NCBI RefSeq assembly: GCF_027923225.1
Contig: NZ_BSDI01000024.1
Span: 62,001 to 126,000 of the forward strand
From: Phytohabitans aurantiacus
GTDB taxonomy: Bacteria; Actinomycetota; Actinomycetes; Mycobacteriales; Micromonosporaceae
Direction of reading: 5' to 3'
DNA length: 64,000 nt
Positions 9,414-17,262 of the stretch are shown here, one piece after another (positions within the stretch are counted from its first letter, which is position 1; every line of letters starts with the position of its first letter). The notes under the pieces are model-generated. The model did no database searches. It was given only the letters and a program-made list of their open reading frames with translations, and was not told where the DNA came from. The translations under genes were made by a program, and so were the position numbers.

Positions 9414-10943
9414 TCAACCCTCCTCCCGCAGCAGGTACTTGAGCACCTTGCCGGAAGCGTTGCGCGGCAACACCGGCCGGAACTCCACCTGGCGCGGCAC
9501 CTTGTAGTTCGCCATCCACTTCCGGCAGTACTCCAGCACGTCCACTGTCGACAGATCGTGACCCGGGGCGGCCACCACGTAGGCCCGGCCGACCTCGCCG
9601 AGGCGCTCGTCGGGCACCCCGATGACCGCCGCCTCGGACACGCCGGGCAGCCGGGCGAGCGTCCGCTCCACCTCGGCCGGGTACACGTTGAAGCCCCCGC
9701 AGATGTACATGTCCTTGAGGCGGTCGGTGATGGTGAGGTACCCGCGCTCGTCGAGCCGGCCGATGTCGCCGGTGTGCAGCCACCCGTCCGCGTCGATCGC
9801 GGCGGCGGTCGCCTCGGGGTCGTCGAGGTAGCCCAGCATCACGTTCGGGCCGCGCAGCAGCACCTCGCCGCTGTCGGCGACGCGCACCTCGCAGCCGGCC
9901 GCCGCGACACCGCACGTGTGCGCCACCGTTTCCGGGTCGTCGCCGGGCCGGCACATGGTGGCGACGACCGCCTCGGTGAGCCCGTATCCGGTGAGCACCG
10001 TGTCGATGGCGAGGTCGTCGCGCATCCGTTCGATGAGGACGGACGGCACGCTGGCCGCACCGGTGACGGCGAGGCGCAGCGTGGACAGGTCGTGCTTCTC
10101 GCGCTCGGGGTGGTCGAGGATGCTCTGGTACACGGTCGGCGCACCGGGCAGCACGGTGATGCGCTCCGTCTCGACCAGCCGCATCGTGAGCGGCACGTCG
10201 AACACCGCCTGCGGCACGATCGCGGCGCCGGTCAGCAGGCACGACAGCATGCCGGCCTTGAGGCCGAAGCTGTGGAAGAACGGGTTCACGACGAGGTACC
10301 GATCGGTGGGCGCGAGCCCGACCATCCCGGCCCACGCGGCGGCCACCGCGAGCGACTGCCGGTGCGCGCTCATGACTCCCTTGCTGCGCCCCGTCGTGCC
10401 GGACGTGAAGAGGATGTCGCTGACCTGATCGGGCATCACGGCGGCGGCGCGCGCGTCGGCGACCTCGGCGGGCACCGTGGCGGCCCGCTCGGCGAACGCC
10501 TCCCAGTCGGTGGTGCCGCCTTCGACCGGTACCCGGAGAACAAGCTCGGGCAGCACGGCGCTCTCTGCGGCGGCGGCCTCGCGCAACGCTCCCAGCCGGT
10601 CCGTGCCCAGAAACAGGTCCGCGACCACGACGGCGCGCGCGCCGCTGCGGCGTACCAGATCCAGCGCCTCGTGGCCCGTGAAGCGCGTGTTGATGGGCAC
10701 GAGCGCGGCGCCGGCGTAGCTGGCGCCCAGTGCGGCCTCGACCCAGTGGTGGGTGTTGGGCGACCAGATGGCCACCCGGTCGCCGGCCTCGACGCCCGCG
10801 GCGATGAACGCGCGCGCGACGGTGCGGACCCGCTCATGCAGCTCCACATAGGTCAGTCGCGGCCCGTCCGGCTGCAGCAGCGCGGGGGAGTCGCCGTGGT
10901 CGCGGGCCGCGGCGATCAGGGCGGACGGGATGGTGATTGTCAC
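9414..10943 (-). CDS. fadD3: FadD3, HIP:CoA ligase
   Basis: A 509-residue ANL-superfamily acyl-CoA synthetase. Adenylation motifs are DILFTSGTTGRSKGV, YGLTEAVVATMC and DGWLHTGDIGRLDERGYL, with the acceptor lysine near PRNASGKVLKYLL at the C-terminus. The stretch VAIWSPNTHHWVEAAL and the PA motif GGFNVYPAEVERTLARL are those of FadD3, which activates the indane propionate HIP and so starts C/D-ring catabolism. GTG 10943 is chosen because a longer in-frame extension would cross the KstR2 operator at 10959-10972. It heads the leftward operon fadD3-crotonase-fadE31-fadE32-fadE33. Confidence 0.92.
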   Translation of the reverse strand: MTITIPSALIAAARDHGDSPALLQPDGPRLTYVELHERVRTVARAFIAAGVEAGDRVAIWSPNTHHWVEAALGASYAGAALVPINTRFTGHEALDLVRRSGARAVVVADLFLGTDRLGALREAAAAESAVLPELVLRVPVEGGTTDWEAFAERAATVPAEVADARAAAVMPDQVSDILFTSGTTGRSKGVMSAHRQSLAVAAAWAGMVGLAPTDRYLVVNPFFHSFGLKAGMLSCLLTGAAIVPQAVFDVPLTMRLVETERITVLPGAPTVYQSILDHPEREKHDLSTLRLAVTGAASVPSVLIERMRDDLAIDTVLTGYGLTEAVVATMCRPGDDPETVAHTCGVAAAGCEVRVADSGEVLLRGPNVMLGYLDDPEATAAAIDADGWLHTGDIGRLDERGYLTITDRLKDMYICGGFNVYPAEVERTLARLPGVSEAAVIGVPDERLGEVGRAYVVAAPGHDLSTVDVLEYCRKWMANYKVPRQVEFRPVLPRNASGKVLKYLLREEG

Positions 10944-10958
10944 GCACCCTCCCAACAA

Positions 10959-10972
10959 AGCAAGTGCTTGGT
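10959..10972. promoter_or_regulatory. KstR2-type operator between fadD3 and fadE30
   Basis: AGCAAGTGCTTGGT matches the published KstR2 palindrome AnCAAGnnCTTGnT at every fixed position. It is placed 15 bp before the fadD3 start and 36 bp before the fadE30 start. On the plus strand it runs into a TAGGGT hexamer (10972-10977) that would serve as the -10 box for fadE30. Binding of a KstR2-like repressor here would block both promoters. Confidence 0.88.
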
Positions 10973-11008
10973 AGGGTGAGCCTACGCGGGTTGCGGGAGG
11001 TGGCGCCA

Positions 11009-12151
11009 GTGTCCCTACAAGGCTTCCGTCGCGAGGTGCGGGCCTGGTTGGCGGCCAACCTCGACCCCGCGCTGCGCGGCGCCGGCGGGCCGGGGCGCGA
11101 GCACGAGGCGTTCCCCGAGCGGCTCGCATGGTGCCGGCGGCTGGCCGCCGCCGGATGGACCTGCCTGGCCTGGCCGGAGGCGCACGGCGGTCGCGGCGCG
11201 CCACTCGCCGCGCAGGTCGTCTTCCACGAGGAGTACGCCCGCGCGGACGCGCCGGCACGCGTGGACCACATCGGGGAGACCCTCGTAGGCCCGACGCTGA
11301 TCGCGTTCGGCACGCCGGAGCAGCAGCGGCGGTTCCTGCCCGGGATCGCCGCCGTCGAAGAGCTGTGGTGCCAGGGATACTCCGAGCCGGGCGCCGGTTC
11401 CGACCTGGCCGCCGTGTCGACCCGCGCCCGACCCGACGGCGACGAATGGGTGCTGGACGGCCAGAAGATCTGGACGTCACTCGCCCACGTGGCCGACTGG
11501 TGCTTCGTACTGGCCCGCACGGGACCGCCGCCCGAGGGCGCGTCCCGCCACAGCGGACTGTCCTATCTGCTCGTACCGATGCGCCAGCCGGGCGTGACCG
11601 TGCGCCCGATCCGGCAACTGACCGGTGACTCGGAGTTCAACGAGGTCTTCTTCGACGGCGCCCGCACCGCAAGCGACATGGTGGTCGGCGAGGTGGGCCA
11701 GGGCTGGCGGGTCGCGATGGGCACGCTCGCCTTCGAGCGCGGCGCCTCGACGATCGGCCAGCAGATCGGGTTCCGGCGCGAGCTGGACGGCGTCATCGCC
11801 CTGGCGCGGGAGACCGGCGCGGCACGCGACCCGGTCATCCGGGAGCGGATCGCGCGCGCCTGGGTGGGCCTGTCGGTGCTGCGCAGCCACACGCTGCGCA
11901 CGCTCGACGGCGCACCGTCCAGCCAGGACGCTTCGGTGGTGAAGCTGCTGTGGTCGGGCTGGCACCGGTCGCTCGGCGAGCTGGCGATGGACGTGCTGGG
12001 CGCCGCCGGCACGCTGGCGCGCGGCGACGCCGGCGAGCTGGACCGGTGGCAGCGCCTGTTTCTTTTCAGCCGCGCCGACACCATCTACGGCGGCTCCGAC
12101 GAGATACAGAAAAACATCATCGCCACGCGGGTACTGGGGTTGCCGCGATGA
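11009..12151 (+). CDS. fadE30: Acyl-CoA dehydrogenase, FadE30/IpdE1-like
   Basis: A 380-residue acyl-CoA dehydrogenase. Landmarks are LAWPEAHGGRGAPLAAQVV (residues 50-68), CQGYSEPGAGSDLAAVS, NGQ-type loop DGQKIWTSLAHVADWC and the ending SDEIQKNIIATRVLGLPR. FadE30 (IpdE1) is the FAD-binding partner of FadE33 in the dehydrogenase acting on HIP-CoA intermediates. GTG 11009 is preferred over upstream in-frame starts because GGGAGG lies 8-13 bp before it and the KstR2 operator and -10 box lie further upstream. Its stop overlaps the ipdF ATG. Confidence 0.88.
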   Translation: MSLQGFRREVRAWLAANLDPALRGAGGPGREHEAFPERLAWCRRLAAAGWTCLAWPEAHGGRGAPLAAQVVFHEEYARADAPARVDHIGETLVGPTLIAFGTPEQQRRFLPGIAAVEELWCQGYSEPGAGSDLAAVSTRARPDGDEWVLDGQKIWTSLAHVADWCFVLARTGPPPEGASRHSGLSYLLVPMRQPGVTVRPIRQLTGDSEFNEVFFDGARTASDMVVGEVGQGWRVAMGTLAFERGASTIGQQIGFRRELDGVIALARETGAARDPVIRERIARAWVGLSVLRSHTLRTLDGAPSSQDASVVKLLWSGWHRSLGELAMDVLGAAGTLARGDAGELDRWQRLFLFSRADTIYGGSDEIQKNIIATRVLGLPR

Positions 12152-12900
12152 GCCTGCTGAAGGACAAGGTCGTCGTGGTGACCGCCGCGGCCGGCACCGG
12201 CATCGGGTCGGCGGCCGCGCGGCGGTGCCTGGAGGAGGGCGCCCGCGTGGTGGTCAGCGACCACCACGAGCGCCGCCTCGCCGAGACCCGTGACCGGCTC
12301 GCGGAGGCGCACGGCGACCGGGTCTTCGCGGTGCCGTGCGACGTCACCGACGAAGCGGCCGTGCGGCGCCTCGTCGAGGCCGCGGTCGACCACTGTGGAC
12401 GTCTCGACGTGATGATCAACAATGCCGGGCTGGGTGGCACCGCGTCGGTCCTGGAGATGGCCGACGACGAGTGGGCGCGGGTGCTCGACGTGACCCTGAC
12501 CGGCACGCTCCGGTGCACGCGAGCCGCCCTGCGCCAGATGGTCGCGCAGGGCGGTGGGGGAGCGGTCGTCAACAACGCCTCGGTGCTCGGCTGGCGGGCG
12601 CAGGCCGGCCAGGCGCACTACGCGGCCGCCAAGGCGGGCGTGATGGCGCTGACCCGGTGCGCCGCGCTCGACGTGGCCGCGCACGGCATCCGGGTCAACG
12701 CCGTCGCGCCGAGCCTCGCGATGCATCCGTTCCTCGCCAAGGTGACCAGCGACGAGCTGCTCGCGCGGCTGGCCGCCCAGGAGGCTTTCGGGCGGCCAGC
12801 CGAACCGTGGGAGGTGGCCAACGTGATGGTCTTCCTCGCCAGCGACCTGGCTTCCTACCTGACCGGCGAGGTCATCTCGGTGAGCAGCCAGCAAGCCTAG
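12148..12900 (+). CDS. ipdF: IpdF, short-chain dehydrogenase of ring C/D catabolism
   Basis: A 250-residue SDR. The nucleotide-binding turn is VTAAAGTGIGSAAARR, then NNAG at residues 90-93 and the active-site tetrad region NNASVLGWRAQAGQAHYAAAK. The SDHHERRLAET segment and the C-terminal YLTGEVISVSSQ match Rv3559c (IpdF), which oxidises the ring hydroxyl of the unsaturated indane carboxyl-CoA. The ATG overlaps the fadE30 stop by 4 bp (ATGA), so the two are one operon. The last 4 bp overlap the convergent DUF3068 gene. Confidence 0.88.
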   Translation: MSLLKDKVVVVTAAAGTGIGSAAARRCLEEGARVVVSDHHERRLAETRDRLAEAHGDRVFAVPCDVTDEAAVRRLVEAAVDHCGRLDVMINNAGLGGTASVLEMADDEWARVLDVTLTGTLRCTRAALRQMVAQGGGGAVVNNASVLGWRAQAGQAHYAAAKAGVMALTRCAALDVAAHGIRVNAVAPSLAMHPFLAKVTSDELLARLAAQEAFGRPAEPWEVANVMVFLASDLASYLTGEVISVSSQQA

Positions 12901-13928
12901 GCGGGACTGCTGGCGTGGCGCGGGGCCGGCTCGGCGACCGGCTCGCGGGCCGGCGCCCGACCGCCCCGGGCCACCAGGTAGCCGAGCACCAGCAGGCCCA
13001 GCCCGAGCACCGTCAGCCCGATCGGCACGTACCGGCTCAGCGCCATCAGCATCGTCCGGCCGTCGCTCGCCTTGTCCACAATGGTCGCCCGCGTATCCGG
13101 CGTGTACCGGAACACCGCGTCGATGAGGACGGTGCGCTCGCCGGTGTCGGCGACCAGCTCGCGGTGCTGCGCGTCCTGGTAGTCGACGACGCTGCCGGTG
13201 ACCGGCTCGACCCACAGCGTGCGGGTGGTGCGGTAGCGGATCTCACCGTCGGTGGCCGTCGGCGCGAACACGCCCAGCAGCCCGTGCACGAGCTCGGGGT
13301 CCATATTGGCCTGCTGCTCGGGCACCTCCTGCACGAACTTGTACACCGTCAGGCCCTCGACCTTCTCGGTGGCCTGGTACTGGATCGGCAGCGGCCGCTT
13401 CAGCGTGCTGTCGAAGTACTCGTACGTCCTCTTCTCGGTGCCGAACGGGAACGCGTAGAGCTGGCCGTCGTACGAGATGCTGCCGGGCTCGCACGGCTCG
13501 CCGTCGCCGTCGGTGTAGCACTGGCCGCTCCAGTCGACGGCCGCGCCGGTCTTGCGGTCCATCGCGATCCGGCTCTGCGACGCGTTGATGAGCTCGTCGT
13601 TGTCGGCGCGCTTGATGGCCTGGTAAACCGTCCACACCACGGTCTCGTCAGCGAGGTCGCCGGTCAGCTTCGCGGCCTCCTGGACGTCCGGCTTGATGCC
13701 GTTGATGGCGGTCAGATCACCGTGCTGTACGGCGATCTCGAGGTTGTCGCCGGTGCGCTTCGCCTGCACGAACGTCGCGTCCGGTCCACTCAGTACGGTC
13801 TCCGGCGGCTCGAGGTCGAGTGGCATCTTGCTCACCCTTGGCGTGACGACGAAGGCGAGCGCCACCGCGACCACCACCAGGAACAGCCCGGTGCCGAAAA
13901 GCACCGAGCCCACAACCCGCTTCATCAT
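12897..13928 (-). CDS. DUF3068 family membrane-anchored protein
   Basis: A 343-residue protein with an N-terminal hydrophobic segment at residues 7-28 (VLFGTGLFLVVVAVALAF) and a second one near residues 302-324 (IGLTVLGLGLLVLGYLVA). The roughly 270 residues between face outward if the first helix is an anchor. This topology and the N-terminal VTPRVSKMPLDLEPPETVL correspond to the DUF3068 family, whose function is unknown. A Cys pair occurs in SGQCYTDGDGEPCEPGS. It is the last gene of the leftward unit fadA5-DUF2613-DUF3068, which suggests an envelope role tied to sterol uptake or growth. That link is inference. Confidence 0.75.
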   Translation of the reverse strand: MMKRVVGSVLFGTGLFLVVVAVALAFVVTPRVSKMPLDLEPPETVLSGPDATFVQAKRTGDNLEIAVQHGDLTAINGIKPDVQEAAKLTGDLADETVVWTVYQAIKRADNDELINASQSRIAMDRKTGAAVDWSGQCYTDGDGEPCEPGSISYDGQLYAFPFGTEKRTYEYFDSTLKRPLPIQYQATEKVEGLTVYKFVQEVPEQQANMDPELVHGLLGVFAPTATDGEIRYRTTRTLWVEPVTGSVVDYQDAQHRELVADTGERTVLIDAVFRYTPDTRATIVDKASDGRTMLMALSRYVPIGLTVLGLGLLVLGYLVARGGRAPAREPVAEPAPRHASSPA

Positions 13929-13965
13929 CGCCTGCTCCTCTATGTCAACGCTCGCCGTATCTCAC

Positions 13966-14157
13966 TCAGCGCTCGCCGTAGAACGCTGGCGGCGCGTCAC
14001 TGCTCTGACCGCTGTCGGCGTCCTCAGAGGACACCTGGCGCCACACGTCGTCGGCCGACGGGTCGAGCACGCTCGCGAGCGCGGCCACGCCGAACACCGC
14101 CAGCAGCACGCCCACCACCGCCCCGACAACCAGAGCCCTGAACGTTCGCATCGTCAC
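13966..14157 (-). CDS. DUF2613-like small membrane protein
   Basis: A 63-residue protein with one N-terminal transmembrane segment (residues 6-30, FRALVVGAVVGVLLAVFGVA) and a polar tail ending FYGER. Short actinobacterial DUF2613 proteins have the same plan and commonly end YGSR or similar. The start at 14157 is 3 bp after the fadA5 stop, and MTM allows 14151 as well. Just past the stop, the bases encoding YGER and stop are repeated in frame (13949-13959 and 13970-13980). Function unknown. Confidence 0.68.
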   Translation of the reverse strand: MTMRTFRALVVGAVVGVLLAVFGVAALASVLDPSADDVWRQVSSEDADSGQSSDAPPAFYGER

Positions 14158-14160
14158 TCC

Positions 14161-15324
14161 TCACAGCCGCTCGATGATGGACGCCGTCGACATCGCGCCG
14201 CCGGCGCACATGGTGACCAGAGCGGTGCTCCGGTCGCCGCGCTCCAACTCGTGCAGCGCCGTCGTGATGAGCCGCGCGCCGGTGCTGCCCACCGGGTGGC
14301 CGAGCGCGATGGCGCCGCCGTTGACGTTGACCCGGTCCGGATCCGGCCGGTGCGCGCCCATCCAGGAGAGCACCACGGCGGCGAACGCCTCGTTCACCTC
14401 GAACAGGTCGACGTCGTCGATCTTCATGCCGGCGCGCGCGAGGACCCGCTCGGTCGCGGCGACCGGCCCGTCGAGGTGGTAGTAGGGCTCCGCGCCGACC
14501 AGGCACTGGGCGACGATCCGGGCCCGCGGTCGCAGGCCCAGGGCCCGCGCGCGGTCGGCGTCCGCGATCAGCACGGCGGCGGCGCCGTCGGAGATCTGCG
14601 ACGCGGTACCGGCCGTGTGCAGTCCACCGTCGACGACGGGCTTGAGCCGGGCCAGTCCCTCCACAGTGGTGTCCCGCAGTCCCTGGTCGCGGGTGACGGT
14701 GCGGGTCTCGCCGGTCAGCTGCCCCTCGGCGTCGAGCACGGGTGCCGGTACCGCCAGGACCTCGCGGTCGAAGTGCCCGGCCGCCCAGGCACGGGCCGCG
14801 TTCGCCTGTGAACGGGCACCGAACGCGTCGACGTCTTCGCGCGACAGCCCGCGCCGCACGGCGATCCGTTCGGCGGCCACGTACTGGTTGGGCAGGTCGA
14901 TGTCCCACGAGGAGGGGCGCGGCATGCCGGCGTCGACACCCAGGTTCGCGCGCAGCGGTACCCGGCTCATGGACTCGACGCCGCACGCGACACCCACGTC
15001 GATCGCGCCGGCGGAGATCAGCCCCGCGACCAGGTGGGCGGCCTGCTGCGCCGACCCACACTGCGCGTCGAGCGTCAGGCACCCGGCCTGGTACGGCAGG
15101 CCGGCGTGCAGCCACGCGGTGCGCGTGATGTTGTTGGACTGCTCGCCACCCTGCGTGACGCAGCCGCCGAGGACCTGCTCGACGACGCCCGGGTCGATGC
15201 CGGCGCGCTCCAGCAGGCCGCGCTGCGCGGCGCCGAGCAACTCGGCCGCGTGCAGGCCGGACAACCACCCGGCGCGCTTGCCGATCGGCGTCCGGGCCGC
15301 CTCGACGATCACCGGTGTGCCCAC
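14161..15324 (-). CDS. fadA5: FadA5, steroid 3-ketoacyl-CoA thiolase
   Basis: A 387-residue thiolase with nucleophile Cys89 in DAQCGSAQQ, His343 in GHPVGSTG and Cys373 in CAGGAMST. The N-terminus PVIVEAARTPIGKRAGWLSG and the segment SWDIDLPNQYVAAERIAVRRG match mycobacterial FadA5, the thiolase that cleaves 3-oxoacyl-CoA steroids during side-chain beta-oxidation. As in Mycobacterium it is divergent from cyp125, here across 125 bp with two KstR-like sites. The start at 15324 is ATG. Two small membrane-protein genes follow it. Confidence 0.94.
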   Translation of the reverse strand: MGTPVIVEAARTPIGKRAGWLSGLHAAELLGAAQRGLLERAGIDPGVVEQVLGGCVTQGGEQSNNITRTAWLHAGLPYQAGCLTLDAQCGSAQQAAHLVAGLISAGAIDVGVACGVESMSRVPLRANLGVDAGMPRPSSWDIDLPNQYVAAERIAVRRGLSREDVDAFGARSQANAARAWAAGHFDREVLAVPAPVLDAEGQLTGETRTVTRDQGLRDTTVEGLARLKPVVDGGLHTAGTASQISDGAAAVLIADADRARALGLRPRARIVAQCLVGAEPYYHLDGPVAATERVLARAGMKIDDVDLFEVNEAFAAVVLSWMGAHRPDPDRVNVNGGAIALGHPVGSTGARLITTALHELERGDRSTALVTMCAGGAMSTASIIERL

Positions 15325-15340
15325 CCGGCGCCTCCTCCAC

Positions 15341-15354
15341 TAGAACGCGTTCTT
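15341..15354. promoter_or_regulatory. KstR-like operator, fadA5-proximal
   Basis: TAGAACGCGTTCTT fits the KstR consensus TnnAACnnGTTnnA except for the last base. It lies 17 bp before the fadA5 start in the fadA5-cyp125 intergenic region. Confidence 0.8.
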
Positions 15355-15407
15355 ATATTTAGCATGCCGCCGCTTCAAGCGCGACACTTCCTGTGTTTGA
15401 ATGAGAC

Positions 15408-15421
15408 TAGAACCTGTTTCT
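15408..15421. promoter_or_regulatory. KstR-like operator, cyp125-proximal
   Basis: TAGAACCTGTTTCT fits TnnAACnnGTTnnA except for the last base, 28 bp before the cyp125 GTG. AGGAG at 15440-15444 serves as ribosome binding site. Confidence 0.78.
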
Positions 15422-15449
15422 GTAGAGACCTCCTTCTGTAGGAGCAGCC

Positions 15450-16679
15450 GTGGGCGATCCGCACATTCCACCTGGATTCGACTTCACCGACCCCGACGTG
15501 CTCCATCGCCGGATACCGCACGAGGAGTTCGCCGAGCTGCGCCGCACCGCGCCTGTCTGGTGGAACAGTCAGCGCCACGGCAGCGCCGGCTTCGACGACG
15601 ACGGCTACTGGGTGGTGACCCGGCACGCCGACGTCATGGAGGTCTCCCGCGACAGCGAGACGTACTCCTCCTGGGAGAACACCGCCATCGTGCGCTTCCG
15701 TGAGGGCACCACCCGAGACCAGATCGAGATGCAGCGGTTCGTCATGCTCAACATCGACCCGCCGCACCACACCCAGCTGCGCGCGATCGTCTCGCGCGGC
15801 TTCACCCCGCGCGCCATCAACGCGCTGCGCGCCGCGCTCGCCGACCGCTCCGAGCGGATCGTGCGCGAGGCCGCCGAGCGGGGCAGCGGCGACTTCGTCA
15901 CCGACATCGCCTGCGAGCTGCCGCTGCAGGCGATCGCCGAACTGCTCGGCATCCCGCAGGAAGACCGGCGGCAGATCTTCGACTGGTCCAACGACATGAT
16001 CGGGTACGACGACCCGGAATACAGCGGCACCGACCCGCTCGTCGCGGCGACCGAGCTGCTCGCGTACGCGATGAAGCTCGCCGAGCAGCGCCAGCAGGAG
16101 CCGCGCGACGACATCGTCACCAAGCTCGTCAACGCCGAGATCGACGGCGGGCACCTGTCATCAGACGAGTTCGGCTTCTTCGTGCTGATGCTGGCCGTCG
16201 CCGGCAACGAGACCACCCGCAACGCGATCTCGCACGGGATGAACGCGTTCCTCGACCACCCGGAGCAGTGGGAGCTGTACAAGGCCACCCGGCCCAAGAC
16301 GGCGGTCGACGAGATCATCCGCTGGGGCACGCCGGTCAACGTCTTCCAGCGCACCACGACCAAGGACACCCAGCTCGGCGGGCAGGAGATCAAGGCCGGC
16401 CAGCGTGTGGCGATCTTCTACGGCTCGGCCAACTTCGACGACGAGGTGTTCGACCAGCCGCACCGGTTCGACGTGACCCGCAGCCCCAACCCGCACCTGG
16501 GGTTCGGCGGCAGCGGCGCGCACTACTGCCTGGGCGCCAACCTGGCCCGCCTGGAGATCGAGCTGATGTTCAACGCCATCGCCGACCAGATGCCCGCGAT
16601 CCGCCGCCTGGAGGAGGCCCACCGCCTCCGCTCCGGCTGGCTAAACGGCATAAAAGAACTAAGAGTCCAATACGCCTAA
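15450..16679 (+). CDS. cyp125: CYP125-type steroid C26-monooxygenase
   Basis: A 409-residue cytochrome P450. The heme-ligand loop is FGGSGAHYCLG with Cys360, and the oxygen-activating I-helix motif is AGNETTR at residues 251-257. The start PHIPPGFDFTDPDVL, the segment MLNIDPPHHTQLRAIVSRGF and NDMIGYDDPEY are characteristic of the CYP125/CYP142 group, and linkage to fadA5 points to CYP125. The enzyme oxidises the terminal methyl of cholesterol or cholestenone to the acid that FadD19 activates. GTG start with AGGAG five bases upstream. Redox partners are not in the window. Confidence 0.93.
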   Translation: MGDPHIPPGFDFTDPDVLHRRIPHEEFAELRRTAPVWWNSQRHGSAGFDDDGYWVVTRHADVMEVSRDSETYSSWENTAIVRFREGTTRDQIEMQRFVMLNIDPPHHTQLRAIVSRGFTPRAINALRAALADRSERIVREAAERGSGDFVTDIACELPLQAIAELLGIPQEDRRQIFDWSNDMIGYDDPEYSGTDPLVAATELLAYAMKLAEQRQQEPRDDIVTKLVNAEIDGGHLSSDEFGFFVLMLAVAGNETTRNAISHGMNAFLDHPEQWELYKATRPKTAVDEIIRWGTPVNVFQRTTTKDTQLGGQEIKAGQRVAIFYGSANFDDEVFDQPHRFDVTRSPNPHLGFGGSGAHYCLGANLARLEIELMFNAIADQMPAIRRLEEAHRLRSGWLNGIKELRVQYA

Positions 16680-16740
16680 CTCCCTTCCGCCACACCCGCG
16701 CCGCGCCGCCCGCGCGCCCCGCCCGCGCCGCCCCCTCTTG

Positions 16741-16807
16741 CCGTCGATCAAGGGCGAATGCACGTGGTTCGATCTCTTTTCCGCGTGCGTTCGCCCTTGA
16801 TCGATGG
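16741..16807 (+). repeat. 65-bp palindromic element, copy A
   Basis: Arms of 24 bp (16741-16764 and 16784-16807) built on GATCAAGGGCGAATGCACG, around an asymmetric loop TGGTTCGATCTCTTTTC. The two arms differ only by transitions. The loop sequence is defined here as the forward orientation. Confidence 0.85.
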
Positions 16808-16968
16808 AGATCTCCTTGATCGACGGCTGCGGCGCCCGCGCGGCAGCGGCCGACCGCCACGGTGTGGACGATTGTCCGTCCACATAGGTCCGCCCGCCGG
16901 CATCTACTTCGTCCCGGACACCGCGATGCGCATATCGCTCACGCCGAGGTGGCCCAAGAGACTGGCGT

Positions 16969-17122
16969 GAGCTACCGCGACGTCCGTCGTGGTGCGGACC
17001 GTTGCTCCCGCGGCCTCACCGTCCGCGATCCACGGTCAACCCCCCGCGGGTTGGGGCGTGGGACGCGCAGGGTGAGGCCGCGGGAGCAACGGTATGGACC
17101 GCGACGCACGTCGCGGTAGCTC
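16969..17122. repeat. 154-bp imperfect inverted repeat
   Basis: The left arm begins GAGCTACCGCGACGT (16969) and its outer 52 bp recur in reverse complement at 17071-17122, sharing the 20-bp block CCGTTGCTCCCGCGGCCTCA. The pairing continues imperfectly through the middle to a CCCGCGGG centre near 17044-17051. It is long enough to be a MITE-like element or a structured RNA. No gene inside. Confidence 0.75.
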
Positions 17123-17160
17123 AAGAAGCCACGCGGACGGTAGCGCCGATCAAGGGCGTG

Positions 17161-17228
17161 CGCATGGATCAAGGGCGAATGCACGCGGAAAAGAGATCGA
17201 ACCACGTGCGTTTGCCCTTGATCGACGG
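17161..17228 (-). repeat. 65-bp palindromic element, copy B
   Basis: Left arm GATCAAGGGCGAATGCACG starts at 17167, and the right arm ends TTGATCGACGG at 17228. The loop reads GGAAAAGAGATCGAACCA, the reverse complement of copy A, so this copy is inverted. The right arm carries two G-to-A type transitions relative to the left. Confidence 0.85.
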
Positions 17229-17262
17229 AAATGGCGCGCGGCGGCGGGCGCGCGCCGGGGGG

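Larger units (their letters stand above)
16680..17262. repeat. Gene-free palindrome island 1
   Basis: 583 bp between cyp125 and the cholesterol oxidase gene with no credible gene. It contains two full copies of a 65-bp palindromic element in opposite orientation (16741-16807 and 17161-17228), half copies at 16812-16826 and 17155-17165, and between them a 154-bp imperfect inverted repeat (16969-17122). The stretch 16827-16968 holds nothing I recognise beyond a short GTGGAC/GTCCAC repeat. Confidence 0.8.

Noticed and set aside
6954..10979. Very long plus-strand open frame (over 1300 codons) opposite the fadE-crotonase-fadD3 operon
   Set aside because: Antisense shadow of five clear genes; no motif, and Arg/Ala/Pro-dominated sequence.
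16680..17262. Insertion sequence remnant
   Set aside because: No transposase fragment or target-site duplication found; only palindromes.
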